Below, piece after piece: positions 35,073 to 47,900 of a DNA stretch of 64,000 nucleotides. The stretch's first letter is position 1. Every line of letters starts with the position of its first letter. The stretch covers positions 639,501 through 703,500 of the forward strand of contig NC_092570.1 of NCBI RefSeq assembly GCF_037975245.1, given 5' to 3'. Under the pieces are notes generated by a model, which was not told the DNA's origin, ran no database searches, and was given only the letters and a program-made list of their open reading frames with translations. A program made the translations under genes and the position numbers. The stretch comes from Apostichopus japonicus (taxonomy: Eukaryota > Echinodermata > Holothuroidea > Aspidochirotida > Stichopodidae).

Positions 35073-37957
35073 CGCTTAAGCTTGTATGCACGATAACTCA
35101 ACAAGGGATTGACTGATCATGATCAAACTTGGTGGGTGGGTGGCCCATAGTGAGTAGATGAACCCTATTGTTTTTGGTGCCCACAAAGGTCACCAAAGGT
35201 CAGTTATGGTCAAAAAATCCAAAATACTAAAACTGCAATAACTCCCAGTGCCAATGTGCGACAAGGTTGATATTTTGGGACAAGTTGTGAACTGGTTAGG
35301 GAAACATTTTGAAACTTAACGGTCATGTGATCTGAGGTCACCAAAGGTCAATTAATGTTAAAAAACTAGTTTTTTTGCGATAACTTGAGAACGAATTGTC
35401 CGTTAGGGTTGGGAGTTGCTTCAGTGTAATCGAATTGTCGACCCACATCTGGGTGACCCTTGACCTCAATTTGACCTCTGGTGACCTTTTCATGTTTTGG
35501 GGATTTTCACAGTTTCGATGCTATTTTCAGATGTCAAAGGTACCTTCCGATCATAAATATTGATAGGTTGACCCCCGTGTGACCTTTGTGTGCGAACTTA
35601 TAAGGGGTCAAAGTTTTCGGTCGGAGTTAGGATGGCTGTACAGACTTATCGTGTTGATTTTTGGAATCAGCAGATCAAACTACATTTGAAACCAAGGTCA
35701 AAAGGTCAAAGGTCACATTAGAAAAAATGTGCTTAGTTTGGGAGAAAACGGGCGAAAAAGAAAATGTTTGGTTTTGATGCTAGATTTGGATATCAAAGGT
35801 ACCTTCCGATCAAAAATGTCAATGGGTTGACCCCCGTGTGACCTTTGTGTGTAAAGTTATACAAGGTCAAAGTTAATTTTCCGACATTTAATGCAATAAC
35901 TCCCAGGGCCAAGGCGTAACAAGGTTGATATTTTGGGACAAGTTGCAAATGGTATAGAGGAATATTTTCAAACTTAACGGTCATGTGATCCGAGGTCATC
36001 AAAGGTCAATTAATGTTAAAAAACTAGTATTTTGGGTGAGAAAATGGGCAAAGAAAAAAATGTTTGAATTTTTACAGTTTTGATGCTATATTCACGTCTC
36101 ACCAATCAAAAATGTCAATAGGTTTACCCCAGGTGACCTTTGTGTGTGAAGTTATATGAGGTCAAAGTAAATTTTCAGACATTTAGTGCAATAATTCCCA
36201 GTTCCAAGGTGTGACACGGTTGATATTTTGGGACAAGTTGCAAATGGTATAGGGGAATATTTTCAAACTTAACGGTCATGTGATCCAAGGTCACCAAAGG
36301 TCAATTAATGATATAAAACTAGTATTTTTGCGATAACTTGAGAACGAATTGTCTGTTAGGGTTGGGAGTTGCTTCAATTTAATCGAATTGTCGACCCGCA
36401 TCTGGGTGACCCTTGACCTCAATTTGACCTCTGGTGACCTTTTCATGTTTTGGGGATTTTTACAGTTTCGATGCTATTTTCAGATGTCAAAGGTACCTTC
36501 TGATCATAAATGTCAATAGGTTGACCCCCGTGTGACCTTCGTGTGCGGAGTTATACGAGGTCAAAGTTAATTTTCAGACATTTAATGCAATAACTCTCAG
36601 TTCCAAGGTGTGACACGGTTGATATTTTGGGACAAGTTGCAAATGGTATAGGGGAATATTTTCAAACTTAACGGTCATGTGATCCAAGGTCACCAAAGGT
36701 CAATTAATGTTAAAAAACTAGTATTTTTGTGATAACTTGAGAACGAATTGTCCGTTAGGGTTGGGAGTTGCTTCAATTTAATCCAATTGTCGACCCGCAT
36801 CTGGGTGACCCTCGACCTCAATTTGACCTCTGGTGACCTTTTCATGTTTTGGGGATTTTTACAGTTTCGATACTATTTTCAGATGTCAAAGGTACCTTCT
36901 GATCATAAATGTCAATGGGTTGACCCCCGTGTGACCTTCGTGTGCGGAGTTATACGAGGTCAAAGTTAATTTTCAGACATTTAATGCAATAACTCTCAGT
37001 TCCAAGGTGTGACACGGTTGATATTTTGGGACAAGTTGCAAATGGTATAGGGGAATATTTTCAAACTTAACGGTCATGTGATCCGAGGTCACCAAAGGTC
37101 AATTAATGATAAAAAAAAATTGTATTTTTGTGATAACTTGAGAACGAACTGTCCGTTAGGGTTGGGAGTTGCTTCAATGTAATCCAGTTGTCGACCCGCA
37201 TCTGGGTGACCCTTGACCTCAATTTGACCTCTGGTGACCTTTTCGTGTTTTGGGGATTTTTACAGTTTTGATGCTATTTTCAGATGTCAAAGGTGCCTTC
37301 TGATCATAAATGTCAATAGGTTGACCCCCGTGTGACCTTTGTGTGCGAAGTTATACGAGGTCAAAGTTTAAAAATATTAATGAGGTCACGGGTCAAACGT
37401 GAAAAACTCCCAAGTTGCAATAACTTGGCTACTATTTATTGGAATTTCGTCAAACTTGGTATGATGATATTGGTAGATAGTCTCCACACACTGATGTGTG
37501 TTGCAATTGATATCATGCATGTTTATAAGGTGGGGGGGGGGCCTAGCATTATTTCGTTATGAAAAGTTTGTATGCACAATAACTCAACAAGGGAATGACC
37601 AATCATTACCATACTTGGTGAGTGGGTGGCCCATAGTAAGTAGATTAACCCTGTTGATTTTGGTGCTCATTTCATGAATATTAATGAGGTCATGGGGTCA
37701 AACGTGAAATACTCCAAATTGCAATTACTTGGCTACTATTACTAGTCGGAATTTCGTCAAACTTGGTACATGATAATGGTAGATAGTCTTCACACACTGA
37801 TGTGTGTTGCAATTGATATCAGGGCTTAGCATTACTTTGGCAACAAAAGTTTGTGAGCATAAATTACTGTTGTTGTATTAGGGCTTTGTTAGAAATTTCC
37901 CTATGAATGGAACTAATGAACAGCAGCAAGGAACCATGAAATGTTTTCATTCTGGTT
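34978..37957 (+). mobile_element. AGGTCA-rich terminal-hairpin element, copy 1 (about 3.0 kb)
   Basis: The left end folds as GGTTCCTT...AAGGAACC (34978-35003). It is followed by a GT microsatellite (about 35021-35071) and GACGCTTAAGCTTG. The right end has CAGCAAGGAACC (37924-37935), the inverted match of the left GGTTCCTTGCT, then a short arm ending TCTGGTT. The body holds repeated units of about 400 bp: the phrase GATAACTTGAGAACGAA recurs at 35379, 36332, 36731 and 37132. No transposase or reverse transcriptase frame exists, so the element looks non-autonomous. Copy 2 at 53829-56386 is nearly identical apart from one missing 400-bp unit. Both lie in introns of the FNDC3-like gene in the same orientation. 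Confidence 0.8.
35187..37240. promoter_or_regulatory. Ordered nuclear-receptor-type half-sites inside copy 1
   Basis: On the plus strand AGGTCA pairs spaced by four bases (DR4) occur at 35187-35202, 35335-35350, 35993-36008, 36288-36303, 36687-36702 and 37086-37101. On the minus strand four clusters at 35454-35487, 36407-36440, 36806-36839 and 37207-37240 each hold four half-sites with spacings 4, 5 and 1; the third cluster has one mutated half-site. A three-half-site run with spacings 2 and 1 is at 35695-35715. These match the known DR1, DR2, DR4 and DR5 layouts bound by RXR heterodimers. The motifs are read directly; receptor binding is not shown. Confidence 0.5.
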
Positions 37958-40900
37958 TTTATTCTCTCAGTGTGAGCTTCTATGAGAACTGAAATATGAA
38001 GTTGATATGCCTTTAGATTTGAAGCAGAGAAGTGGATATTTACATGACAAGGGGTACAACCCCACCTAAATGTCAGGGCCCTGAGGCCATAGTTGCATTT
38101 TAAGGCATTCAATCCGTAATTCTTTTGCCTTTAACACCATGTGCATGCTTTGCTCGGAAATGCTTTAATAGTCTCCTATAATCGAAGTCGTTTATTAAAA
38201 TACTTTAAAATACAAAATGCAAATTCACTTACTACTAGTAATACTATACAACTGAGATCTGGTGACTAGAATCCTACTCCTTAAAACACAAAATTCACTC
38301 TTCAACTCTTCAACTCTGGTAAAGCAAACGTTTGGTCTCTGTATTTGTAGTAATACATTATAACACAATACTAATACTTTCTATTAATGTATTACCCATG
38401 ACGCAAGTTGCTAGTGTATGTAATGCACATCGACAAACATTACCTCTGGGCAGTATGAAACTTGAACATCTCGTAAAAGAAAGTGATAAGCAACTCAAAA
38501 CAGGCAATAAAAGCATTAATGTGATGACTTCATCATCATCATCATTGGCTATTTTTAGGATGAAAATGGAAATATTTTTAGCTCTGTACCAAAGCATTAC
38601 AACTAACAGTTTACTGTTATGGTTTTATTTTTCAAATATTCATCTGTAGGATTGGAACAATTTTTTGTTTCTTTTGAGAAGAAATTGTGGTTTCTTAAAA
38701 GAAATAAAGATGTTCATTAATAATGTGCTTTGTTATCTTTGGTGTTGTAAGGTGTGTGTCTTGTGGTTTGTTTCTCAAAACATAAAAAGAAGTTGCAGCC
38801 TCAAGATGTTTCAAGACTTTGCATCCCTGGCTATAACAGTATGTACCGGATGCAGATTTCTTCGTTCGTAATAACGCTGTGTGGCTTCCAATGTAGCCTG
38901 GCTTCTGAAACACAACTGTAGAACTTAATAATAGAGCTGGGCTTTGCAAAATATGGCCTAACTCCACTGCAACTTCCAGCTTGGACTCCTTTTTTTCATA
39001 TTCAACGTATTTTCTAGCTGACTTCACTTCAAAACAATTTGTCTTGAACAATTGAGAATCTGAAAATCATGTTATCGAAGTTGTTTCAGAACTCCTTAAA
39101 TTTGTACATTTTACCAAGTATATCTGATGTTATGTAGAAAACATCCCCCCAAAAAAATCAATCATGGGACGCTTGGCCATGACTACTGCATTCAATGTTT
39201 TAGACAGGAAGAACCAATTATATCATCATTCTTAGAACTGAGATAGTGGAAATTAATCAGAAATGGTACATTTTGACAAGAACGTAAATGAAAATGTTTT
39301 TCGCCGTACAGAGCAACTTTGTGATCAAGGAACATAACTACTTTTAATAACTTCATCACTGACTGTGGAAAGCATGGATGTTAGTGGACTTCATGCACAA
39401 CATTCTCTTTACATCAAGTGTAGGTACATCCCTGCCAACATATATGTTGTAGATCATGTATGCACCTGCCATCTCTGAACAAATATCTACTTCTTTTACA
39501 ACCTCAGGAAGCTTGGATCATATCATAATTGAGTAATTCAAAAGCTGTTTTGTGAAACTGTTTCCCGTTGTTGTGATTAACAATGGGACAGGGAAAGCTG
39601 AAAGTGTTCTTCCATATGATATCAAGGAGACAATCTTTGTTTATCAGTCCTTATAATGCTTAGACTACTCTTCCTGTATCCCTCTATAGTCTCCTGAGCT
39701 CTCGTCTCCTGCACCACCAATACTCTAGAGTCTGATTACTTCCTTCCTGCAAACATTGTTGCATGTTCAGTGAAACATTCTTTATATCATGGTTTGGTTT
39801 ATAATTATAAACTTGTTCTTATCTGAAGGAGGCTGTGAGTATCCTCTGTGAATCCATATCTAGGAACAAAGAAAATCCTTGTCTTCTAGAAACTTCCTAA
39901 TTATGTGAAGATGGTATTTTGTTAAGTGACCAGGTATTATGTTTATAACATGGATTGTTTTGTGCCTGATATAAAACCTGGAAGATATCAAGGGTGTCAA
40001 TGACTTGCTGCAGTTTGTTAACTTTGCTCAAAGGGGGTCTGGGAATGTGGCTATTTTCTTTGATGCACCTCAAGTGATGTTCACTGTTTTTGGGGTCAGA
40101 ATGGTAATTAATTAATTTTGTCAAGCTCTGGTAATAAAGTGAAGTTTATTTCTCCTTTTGGCTTCTGAATTGTTTTCTGACATAAGAATTAAGTAACTAG
40201 AAATTTACTTTATAGAATATACTATATAGAATATACTATTAACCATTGTCAATAGATAGGTAGTAGTTATGAACGAACTGTCTCCTTGGAGAGATCTATT
40301 CGTAAGAAGGGTTTTTCAGTGAAGTAGTGATCTCTCAAATATATATCATATCCTTATGAATGACATATTTCATACTACTTTCCCATAATATTATTCAAGA
40401 GAAGCTTTACTGACTTAACCACTGCAGTCATTCCTAAGAGCCAGGATTGAATGCATGTGATTGGATAGGTATACATGGTTAATTGTACTAGGATAAATGG
40501 TAATGTTGAAATGCAAATAAGTGACTACAGGTAATTAACACAATAAATCTTGACAACTTAGGTAGATACAGATCTTAGAGTGAAGTAAATACCTACATTG
40601 CTTGAGATTTCCATCGAAGCATGCTCATAGTCTTAGGTTATCTACAAAAATGGGAAGATAATTTAGCTAGTATTCTACCCAATCAAATATCCATTTTGGC
40701 TCTTGTTAAAGCAGCTGCTTTTCAACACAGCAATATACTTCACTCCTCTCTTACATGTCTCTATCCTACGTATGCACTTAATCTACCTAGCCTACCACAG
40801 AACTTTATGTACATACAGATCAAAGTTACCATGCATGTGCAGAGTTCGGAATTTGACTGGAGACTTAGACTAGATTATGCAAGGTCCATCTTGACCCAGT

Positions 40901-41771
40901 TTCTGACCAGTCAGAAAACAAAACACATGTTGTCATGCATCATTATCATCCACTCCCCTGGCACTGCCAGGTACCACCTCTCTGTTCATTGGAGACCAAA
41001 CTTACCAAAGCTAGCCTAGTTTGCTTACACAAGTTCTATTGAGTGTGTGTGTTAATCTGTCAATTCTCAGTAGTGTGGCATTCCTCTGCCACATCCACTG
41101 AGAGCCAGCCCATCTCTACTGTAAATAGTCAAGTTGTTTATTTATGTAAGAATGCTGGCTGTGCATATATATATACATCTGTGTGCTGCTTCTTTCTTCA
41201 GACTTGGATAGGTGATGACCCAGTGACTTCTGGGATTCTCAGAAGGCACATATTAACTTTTTGTCCTTTGAAGTTCTCAGTTGGGTGTAAAACATTTTTT
41301 TTTTTAAAGGAGCAGTTCAGAATCTGAAGAAAGAAATGTGCAGTCTTTCTCTTCCAGGTTTCATACATGATAATAACAGGAAGCTTTTCTTTTAAACTTA
41401 GAAAATTTGCAAGTCAGATAGTTAGATACAAATAAAGGGATAAAACATTTTCAACTTACATAAATTAGAGAAGGAAGCAGATGGTTGCCAGTTATGTTCT
41501 CAAGTTGATTTTAGGAGAGAGAGAGATCTGTGCATCATGTGTATGTCTTTCTTGTGTGTTTTGAAGAGATGCATTAAATTCGAGAAGACATTACTGTAGA
41601 TGGTTGACATTGGCATGCAGCACCTTGGCAAACATCCCAAAGAACTTTGCAGGAGATAATTGGAAAAATTCTTGGCACAGCATTTTCGTAGTGTAGTTGA
41701 TGATTCATTTGCAAGACCTTGTTTATTGCGGAAAGGATTTCAAGAATGACTTTTGTCCAGATTATGTTTTT
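37958..41771 (+). other. Intron 1, middle part
   Basis: No exon or named element is recognised. A repeat fragment with ACTTCACTCCTCTCTTACATGTCTC is at about 40738-40770, sharing the phrase described for 5605 and 8872. Frames at 38332-38649, 38695-39051 and 40621-41019 show no domain and no paired splice sites. Confidence 0.45.
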
Positions 41772-42340
41772 AGTTCCTTGCTGGGGGGCAATGGAACCTA
41801 TGCAGTCAGGTTGGCATGTGTACATGTGTGTGTGTCTGTGACACTTGCTTGGGTTAGTGATAACTCAATAACATAGTAATGGATGATGATTGTCGTACTT
41901 GCTATTTAGATGTATCACAATGAGAACGCATGCCTTTGGCACAGACCTTATGAATATTAATGAGGTTATGGGGTCAAATGTAAAAATCTTTACATTGCAA
42001 TAACTCTGCAACCTTACATCTGTTGTAACAAACTTGGTATACATTTTTTTTACCATCTGGACCCAAACCCATTCCAGGCCCATTTGTTGGCTGGGTGGAC
42101 CCAAACTTTCCACCTGATTTGCATTTTGAGACACAATCTTTGGGCCCAAATTTGTAGGGCCCAATAGTTTTGGGACCATTTGGGCCCACAATATCTTTGC
42201 ACTGCAATATCTTCACAACAGTAATTCGGTTTTTAGCCAAACTTGGAACACAGTTGTTGGTTAATTGCTGGTATATGTAGGCCTAAATATTTTGGGACCA
42301 TGGGCCATTTTTGCCTGGGTGGGCCCAAGCTCTTCCCACT
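41772..42340 (+). repeat. Truncated, diverged member of the terminal-hairpin family
   Basis: It starts AGTTCCTTGCTGGGGGGC with AATGGAACCT forming the partner of the hairpin, then CAGTCAGGTTGGC, a short GT run, GTGACACTTGC and GATAACTCAATAAC. The later part has TGAATATTAATGAGGT and ATTGCAATAACTC, as in copies 1 and 2, and then repeated GGGCCCA/TTTGGGACCAT phrases. The AGGTCA core units are missing. Confidence 0.65.
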
Positions 42341-44643
42341 AATGTGATGAATTGCCTTAAGTATCACTAATATCACTTAGATATTCATATAAACTGTAAA
42401 GCTATGATGTACTTTCCATGATTTAATTGCAGGTGATGATTTCGTCAATACAGAAACTTGAGTGAATTATTTCTGTAATAGTACAGTAGTTAATGCTGTG
42501 AAATAACATCTCATTCATATCACTGATGGTGCAGTTAAATGTTAATTAACCAATTCACTCTAATTATGACAACAACAACTTCCAGCTTGAAGTATTCATA
42601 TATGAATATTAAAGCAGTAGCAAAGCAAAATGGATCCAACTCCTAGCATCATAGTTTGTTGGGTTGTTGAGAATGCATGGACTTCACAAAGGACTGGTCT
42701 TGTGTTGTCCGTTAAATTGAAATGATTCTTAACCTTGGGAAATAGTTCAACTTCTTGGTGGGATGTCAAAGGTCATCAGTTAATATTGGCCTTAAATATG
42801 CTAGAAAGTATAGTAATGGTCACCCATGCTCCAGCATTTTGCTACCCACTCACTAATAATGAAACACCCTTACCCCTCTCTCCTTCCCCCCCCCTCCCCT
42901 GTTCTATGTAGTATATTAGTATATTGGTTACATCTTAGACTTCCATAACCCTCCAGTGCTGCAGTTCACATTATTTTGTAACAATCTGGCACCATTTTCA
43001 ACCTTCAAAGAAGATAAGGTATCTGGCAACAGGTTGTTACAGTTTCAGTCCATGAAAATGGCACCTAATTAACCAATCTGTTGTAAAGAATGCGTAAACT
43101 CGACATGAAAAAGAAACGATTAAATTGAAGATTTCCTTAATTATGTTTGATTAAGCTGTTATTCCAATTAATATTCTCTAATAAGAAGCTGCTATTGAAG
43201 TAAATTTTTTTTTTTTTGGCCTCTGAAGAAGATCCTGCTAAGATGGAAATGTCAGGCCAACTTACTTTTACACATTTTCTTACACAAGCAGTTTGCTAAC
43301 AGTTTTTTTTTTATTTTGAACTTAGTATTTAAGTAGATTCATGGTACCCCCATTTTATGTGTGACTAACATTGCTTGGTTAGAGTTGCGACGCAAATTAC
43401 AAGCCAACACAACACGCAGGGTGTTCTTTTGGACAATATTTGTTCTATATAGTAAAGTCAGCTATGAATGTGTTGTATCTACACGCTAAATGTTCCATTT
43501 TCTTGCCTTTTAGAGATTAAACTGACATTTTTAAACTGATTTTAGACATCTAGCTGTTATAAACATGAATATTCAAGCTTTAAATTTATACTATAATTTC
43601 TACTGATGTATATGTGTGACACAGTCTTCAACATGTACTGTACAAGCTACCACTGTACTGCACAGTGATTACCTCTAGAGTGTATACTTGTCTGTTATAA
43701 TCCATCAGCAATAGATATCTCCACTGCTGTATAGATCTCTATACAATCTTACACAGTTACACACGCACAACACAGACAGCATTGTAGATACATTATTACT
43801 GTATGCATGCCTAACTGTGAGATATATACTTGATGTATTTATTTTGCCAACCAGTGGCTTGGGTTGAGAGGAAGCCACTAATTGACTTCGCAGGCAGTCA
43901 GACCCTATGTGTATGTGAAACATCTGGAGATACTTTTCAAGGCTTTTGGCGTGATAAGTAGTTAGATGCTACCATGTCAATGACCTTTAAATAATATGTC
44001 ACTGTTGCTATGACTTCAGCCAGCTGTTACTAAACTGGCAAATTTGTGTCTCTACTTTATGGTCAGCTGTGATATGGAAAAAATGTCAGTAAATTTTTGT
44101 GAAATGATCAGTGCAGACGATTGCTCTAATTTCCAGTGTCTTTTCTTTTCCAAAAAAAGATAGTTTGTTTTACTTTAAGAATTGTCAGCATTTTGTACGT
44201 ATGTATGTTGAGTATTGAACATGCGTACTGCTGTCTTATATGGTTGAGGCATAAGTTGAGAATTGATTGTAATTTGATGCAGAATTAATTACATTGTATG
44301 ATTCAGGGCATAATTAAGTAAGCCGTACATTTGCATCGTGCTCAAGTTTTCATGTCTTCTGATTATGTTAGTTTTGTTACTGTAGTTATGTTATGTTATG
44401 TTAGTTAGTTATGTTAGGTAGTTATGTTAGTTTATAGAATAATGAATGATGCTACATACAGTTCTGTGTATGGAAACTAAAATACATTGTCGTATTTGTC
44501 TCATCAATTTGGTTGATGTTTGCACAGCATTTTCCTCTGCGATACCAGATAAAATAGATGATCAGTCAATGAATATTCATATTGATTATGCTAATTAGAG
44601 TCATATCGTTAACAGTTGCTGTTTCATTGTTTGCTATTGACAG
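42341..44643 (+). other. Intron 1, right part
   Basis: A single family-like fragment (GGGATGTCAAAGGTCATCAG) is at about 42760. C-rich and T-rich simple tracts are at about 42880-42900 and 43206-43218. The sequence TTATGTTATGTTAGTTAG repeats loosely at 44385-44432. The intron ends TTTGCTATTGACAG at 44643. Confidence 0.5.
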
Positions 44644-44799
44644 TCGGAGAGGATGCAGGTCACAGTCCAAACTCAGCTGGCTCTCCACCTCAGACGACAA
44701 ACCCCGGCGGTGAGAAACAGAAGTATGTATTTTATCTCCACATCAAGCAGGGAGAGGCATTCCCGGTGGAGAATGGAGACCAAGTCAGATATATTCATG
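44644..44799 (+). CDS. FNDC3-like protein, coding exon 2 (residues 152-203)
   Basis: The exon is 156 bp with acceptor TTGCTATTGACAG and donor CATG|GTAAGC, phase 1 at both ends, so it can be skipped or lost without a frameshift. It encodes a Ser/Pro/Asn linker (GHSPNSAGSPPQ), then KQKYVFYLHIKQGEAF and VENGDQVRYIH. The block V-x-L-x-I-x-x-GEAF, followed about 15 residues later by I-x-G-P across the next junction, is what I recognise from the N-terminus of vertebrate FNDC3A and FNDC3B, where a similar V-x-L-x-V-x-x-GE-(A/T)-F ... I-x-GPA stretch precedes a Pro-rich region. The match is short and made from memory, so the family call is moderate. Confidence 0.8.
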
Positions 44800-44841
44800 G
44801 TAAGCTACAGAGAGAACGTGTAGGGAACACCTCTGAAAGAT

Positions 44842-44945
44842 GATACAGAGACACTGTACACTATACACTGTACACTGTATAGAGTATACAGTACACTATG
44901 CAGAGTATACACTGTACACTGTACAGCGTATACACGTACAGATGA
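44842..44945. repeat. GTACAC/TATACA inverted-repeat cluster after exon 2
   Basis: About 100 bases consist almost only of GTACAC, TATACAC, GTATAC and their complements (such as CACTGTACACTATACACTG followed by GTATAGAGTATACAGTACAC). Many overlapping inverted repeats allow extended hairpins. It begins about 43 bases after the exon 2 donor. The facing open frames at 44805-44987 and 44840-45082 are by-products of this symmetry. Confidence 0.75.
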
Positions 44946-47900
44946 GACACTGTACCATTGCCAAATATTTAAGGATTTTGAGGGCAAGTTTTATTGTCAA
45001 GAAAAGAAATATATTGATTGGAATGTCTCATAGTAATCTAGTATGTTGCAAAATATCACTGAAAGAAACAAACCTAAAATAAAACAAGTGAAAAGTGACA
45101 ATATGACAGAAGAGAAAAAGGTATATATCCTATTACCTGCAAGAAAATCATGTAGAAATAATTTAAAGTATTTTATCTGAATCGTTACACTCTACTTTAG
45201 CCCAATCATCTTTCACATACATCCACAGTAAAGACATCAAGAAAATGGGGATATAACTGGAAAATATAACTAACCAAGAAATAATATTAAGTAAATAATG
45301 CAGTTTCTCGGTTCTAAAATGGTTTCAATACCCACCCTGACTGAATGACTGAATTTAAAGAAAGGCAAAATCAATTTTATTGGGGTGGAAAGTTGTCAGA
45401 TTTTTAGAAACTCATGCTGTTTTTATTGTCAGGCTGATTCCCCTCAGAAAGGACAAGAATAGCTGTTTGACCTGTTTTGATTTTGATGAAGTGGTCAACC
45501 AAAGTATTTATACCATGACACATGAACTCCAGGATTGAACTGTCAAAACTGACTTAGAAAGTTGCATCTTGCAACAAATTTGTCAAGTTGTCAATATACC
45601 TCGACTTCAACTGCAATAAAGGAAATAAAAGGTACCCTGAAAAGGTAAAGAAAAAGGTACCCTGAAAAAGTTAAAGGGGACACAGATTCAACCATCATCT
45701 TGGGCCAATCTGACAGAGATCATTCTGAAACACAACTTAAGAGATTTCAGTGCCTGCTCTTATTTGAGCATTGAATTAGCATCTCACAATCTGTAAATGC
45801 TAGTGTGCCCCCCCCCCCCCCCCCAGGAAGTCAAACTAGGCAAGTCGAGAACTGACATTGCCCAGTTTTCAATTTTTGGAGAGTAACTGGTATGTAAAAA
45901 TGAAAACAACCAACAACAATGTGCACAGATATGTTTCAAACCTTTGGTGAAAATGTTTTCATGACATGGCATGGTTTTCTGGTATATTTTCAACAGTGTT
46001 TCAAAAATTCAAGTCATTTCATATGAACAGTTATTGCATTTAGATCCCCAGACAGTGACAGTTTAACTTTCAAGCCTGGTGCACTATTGTTTGGTAATCT
46101 CATGTGGTGTTTGAGATCTCATGTGGCGTTTGAGATCTCATGTGGTGTTTGAGATCTCTGGGTTCAGATGTTAATTGTTCTTGACAGATGTCTAGGTGGA
46201 TGAGCGCTTCCTAGAGTCTGACCCTGTTGTACCAAGGGTCAAATAGGAGACTTATTCATTCTCCTGGAGAGATTGAATTTTGACCAAACAGACACCATAA
46301 CATTCCAGGAGTGTCCCTGGGTACTACAGAGCTGTCAAAACATCAGAAAATCAGAAAACATTCCCATCATATTAATCAATCAAATTTTGTAATTTTCTGT
46401 TTACCAAAATTTTTTTTTTACCTTAGATTTTGTAACCACCTTTTGACAAGTACAAAATAGAGTGTGGAAAGAGAGATAGAGAAAGAGATGGGGGGGGGGG
46501 GGAGGGGGGAGGGAGACAGAGCGAATACAGCTAGACAATTGGCTGGTAAACAATGGAATAATCCCAAAATATTATACTTACAGTGTTTGTCATTGTGGTA
46601 ACACCTTTGAGGAGGTAATAGTGACTAGATGTATACACATGTATTCTATTCTATATATCTCCCAATGGAACTGAGATTTTTCTCAGCTGTTTGGGAAAGT
46701 TGTTCATAGTAGTTGTCTCCATCACGTAGATCAATAATGACAGTTGGGTTTGTGTCTCACCTTAAAGTGACTGTGCGTATCACAATAGGAAATACTTAAA
46801 ACTTTACATTTTCAAAAAATGGAACTTCGTTTATTCTGTTTATCTGACAAACCATGAAATATGAGGAGGTTTCACCAAACTAATTTTGCCAAAAATGCTA
46901 CAGTAATAAGTGTACAAAACCTAGCCTATGGTCATGCATAACACTACACTTGGTATCACAGACCTTCAATCATCTTTACTATCTCTCTCTGACTAGGTCT
47001 AATAGTGTAACTTTACTAGAACTAGGCCTGTGACTAGGCTACTAATATTATAGACCTAGGCCCTACTAACACTATAGCAATTAGCTCAAGGTCTGATGAA
47101 GCTGATTGAAGGAACACTGACTTTCCATCTTTATTGTATATTCAATTAAGCAAAAATCTTGCTTTTAAAGTCCTATGATATGAAAAATTGAAAATAGTTG
47201 TCCTGTGATAAACCCTAACGCAGAGGAAGAATTTAGGCGAGAAAAAACAACCGGTATCACTAAACCTACTAGTATCTAGCAGGATTAGTGTGTATAGTAT
47301 GTATATGAACAGTATACATACCTTAGCAGTGCATTAACATTATCAGTACGGAAGACTTTTGCCGGACCATGGTGCTAATGAATACAGGGCATGAGGCAGT
47401 AATTATTACGCTGCTAAGCGATGGATTACAACTTCAACATTTTAATTCATAATTGGAATCTAATCTTGAGTAGTGTGCATGTGTTACAGCGGTGACACAG
47501 TACTGTCTAGTGTTGCATATTCATTACTATACTCACATCTAGGCGTGGTCTAGCTCTTATAAATGAGAGCCATTTTATCAAAATTGTTTTCAAAATTTTA
47601 CTGTTTTTACACCGTTTCCGTTAGTTTTAACAACTATCGCTGTTATTTTTTTATATTTTTTTAATCGAAGAACAACACCGATGGTACATTTGAAACATAA
47701 AGAAAACAATAAGATCAAACATTATCTTAATCACTTTCAATAAATACTGAGGATGTGATCAAACGGAATCAGTGCTGTTTCCTGGAACGTGTCTCGGTTG
47801 CAATGGGACATAATTATTTAGTGATTATACAGTGGTAAATGTGGAAGTTACCGGGGGGGGGTGGCCTTTTAGCCCCTAGGGGGTCTGGAATCTTCAATGA

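Noticed and set aside
34978-37957. LTR retrotransposon for the large element
   Set aside because: No long terminal direct repeats, primer-binding site, polypurine tract or polyprotein. The ends are hairpins and inverted.
44842-44945. microRNA precursor
   Set aside because: The fold would come from many overlapping simple repeats rather than a single arm-loop-arm structure.
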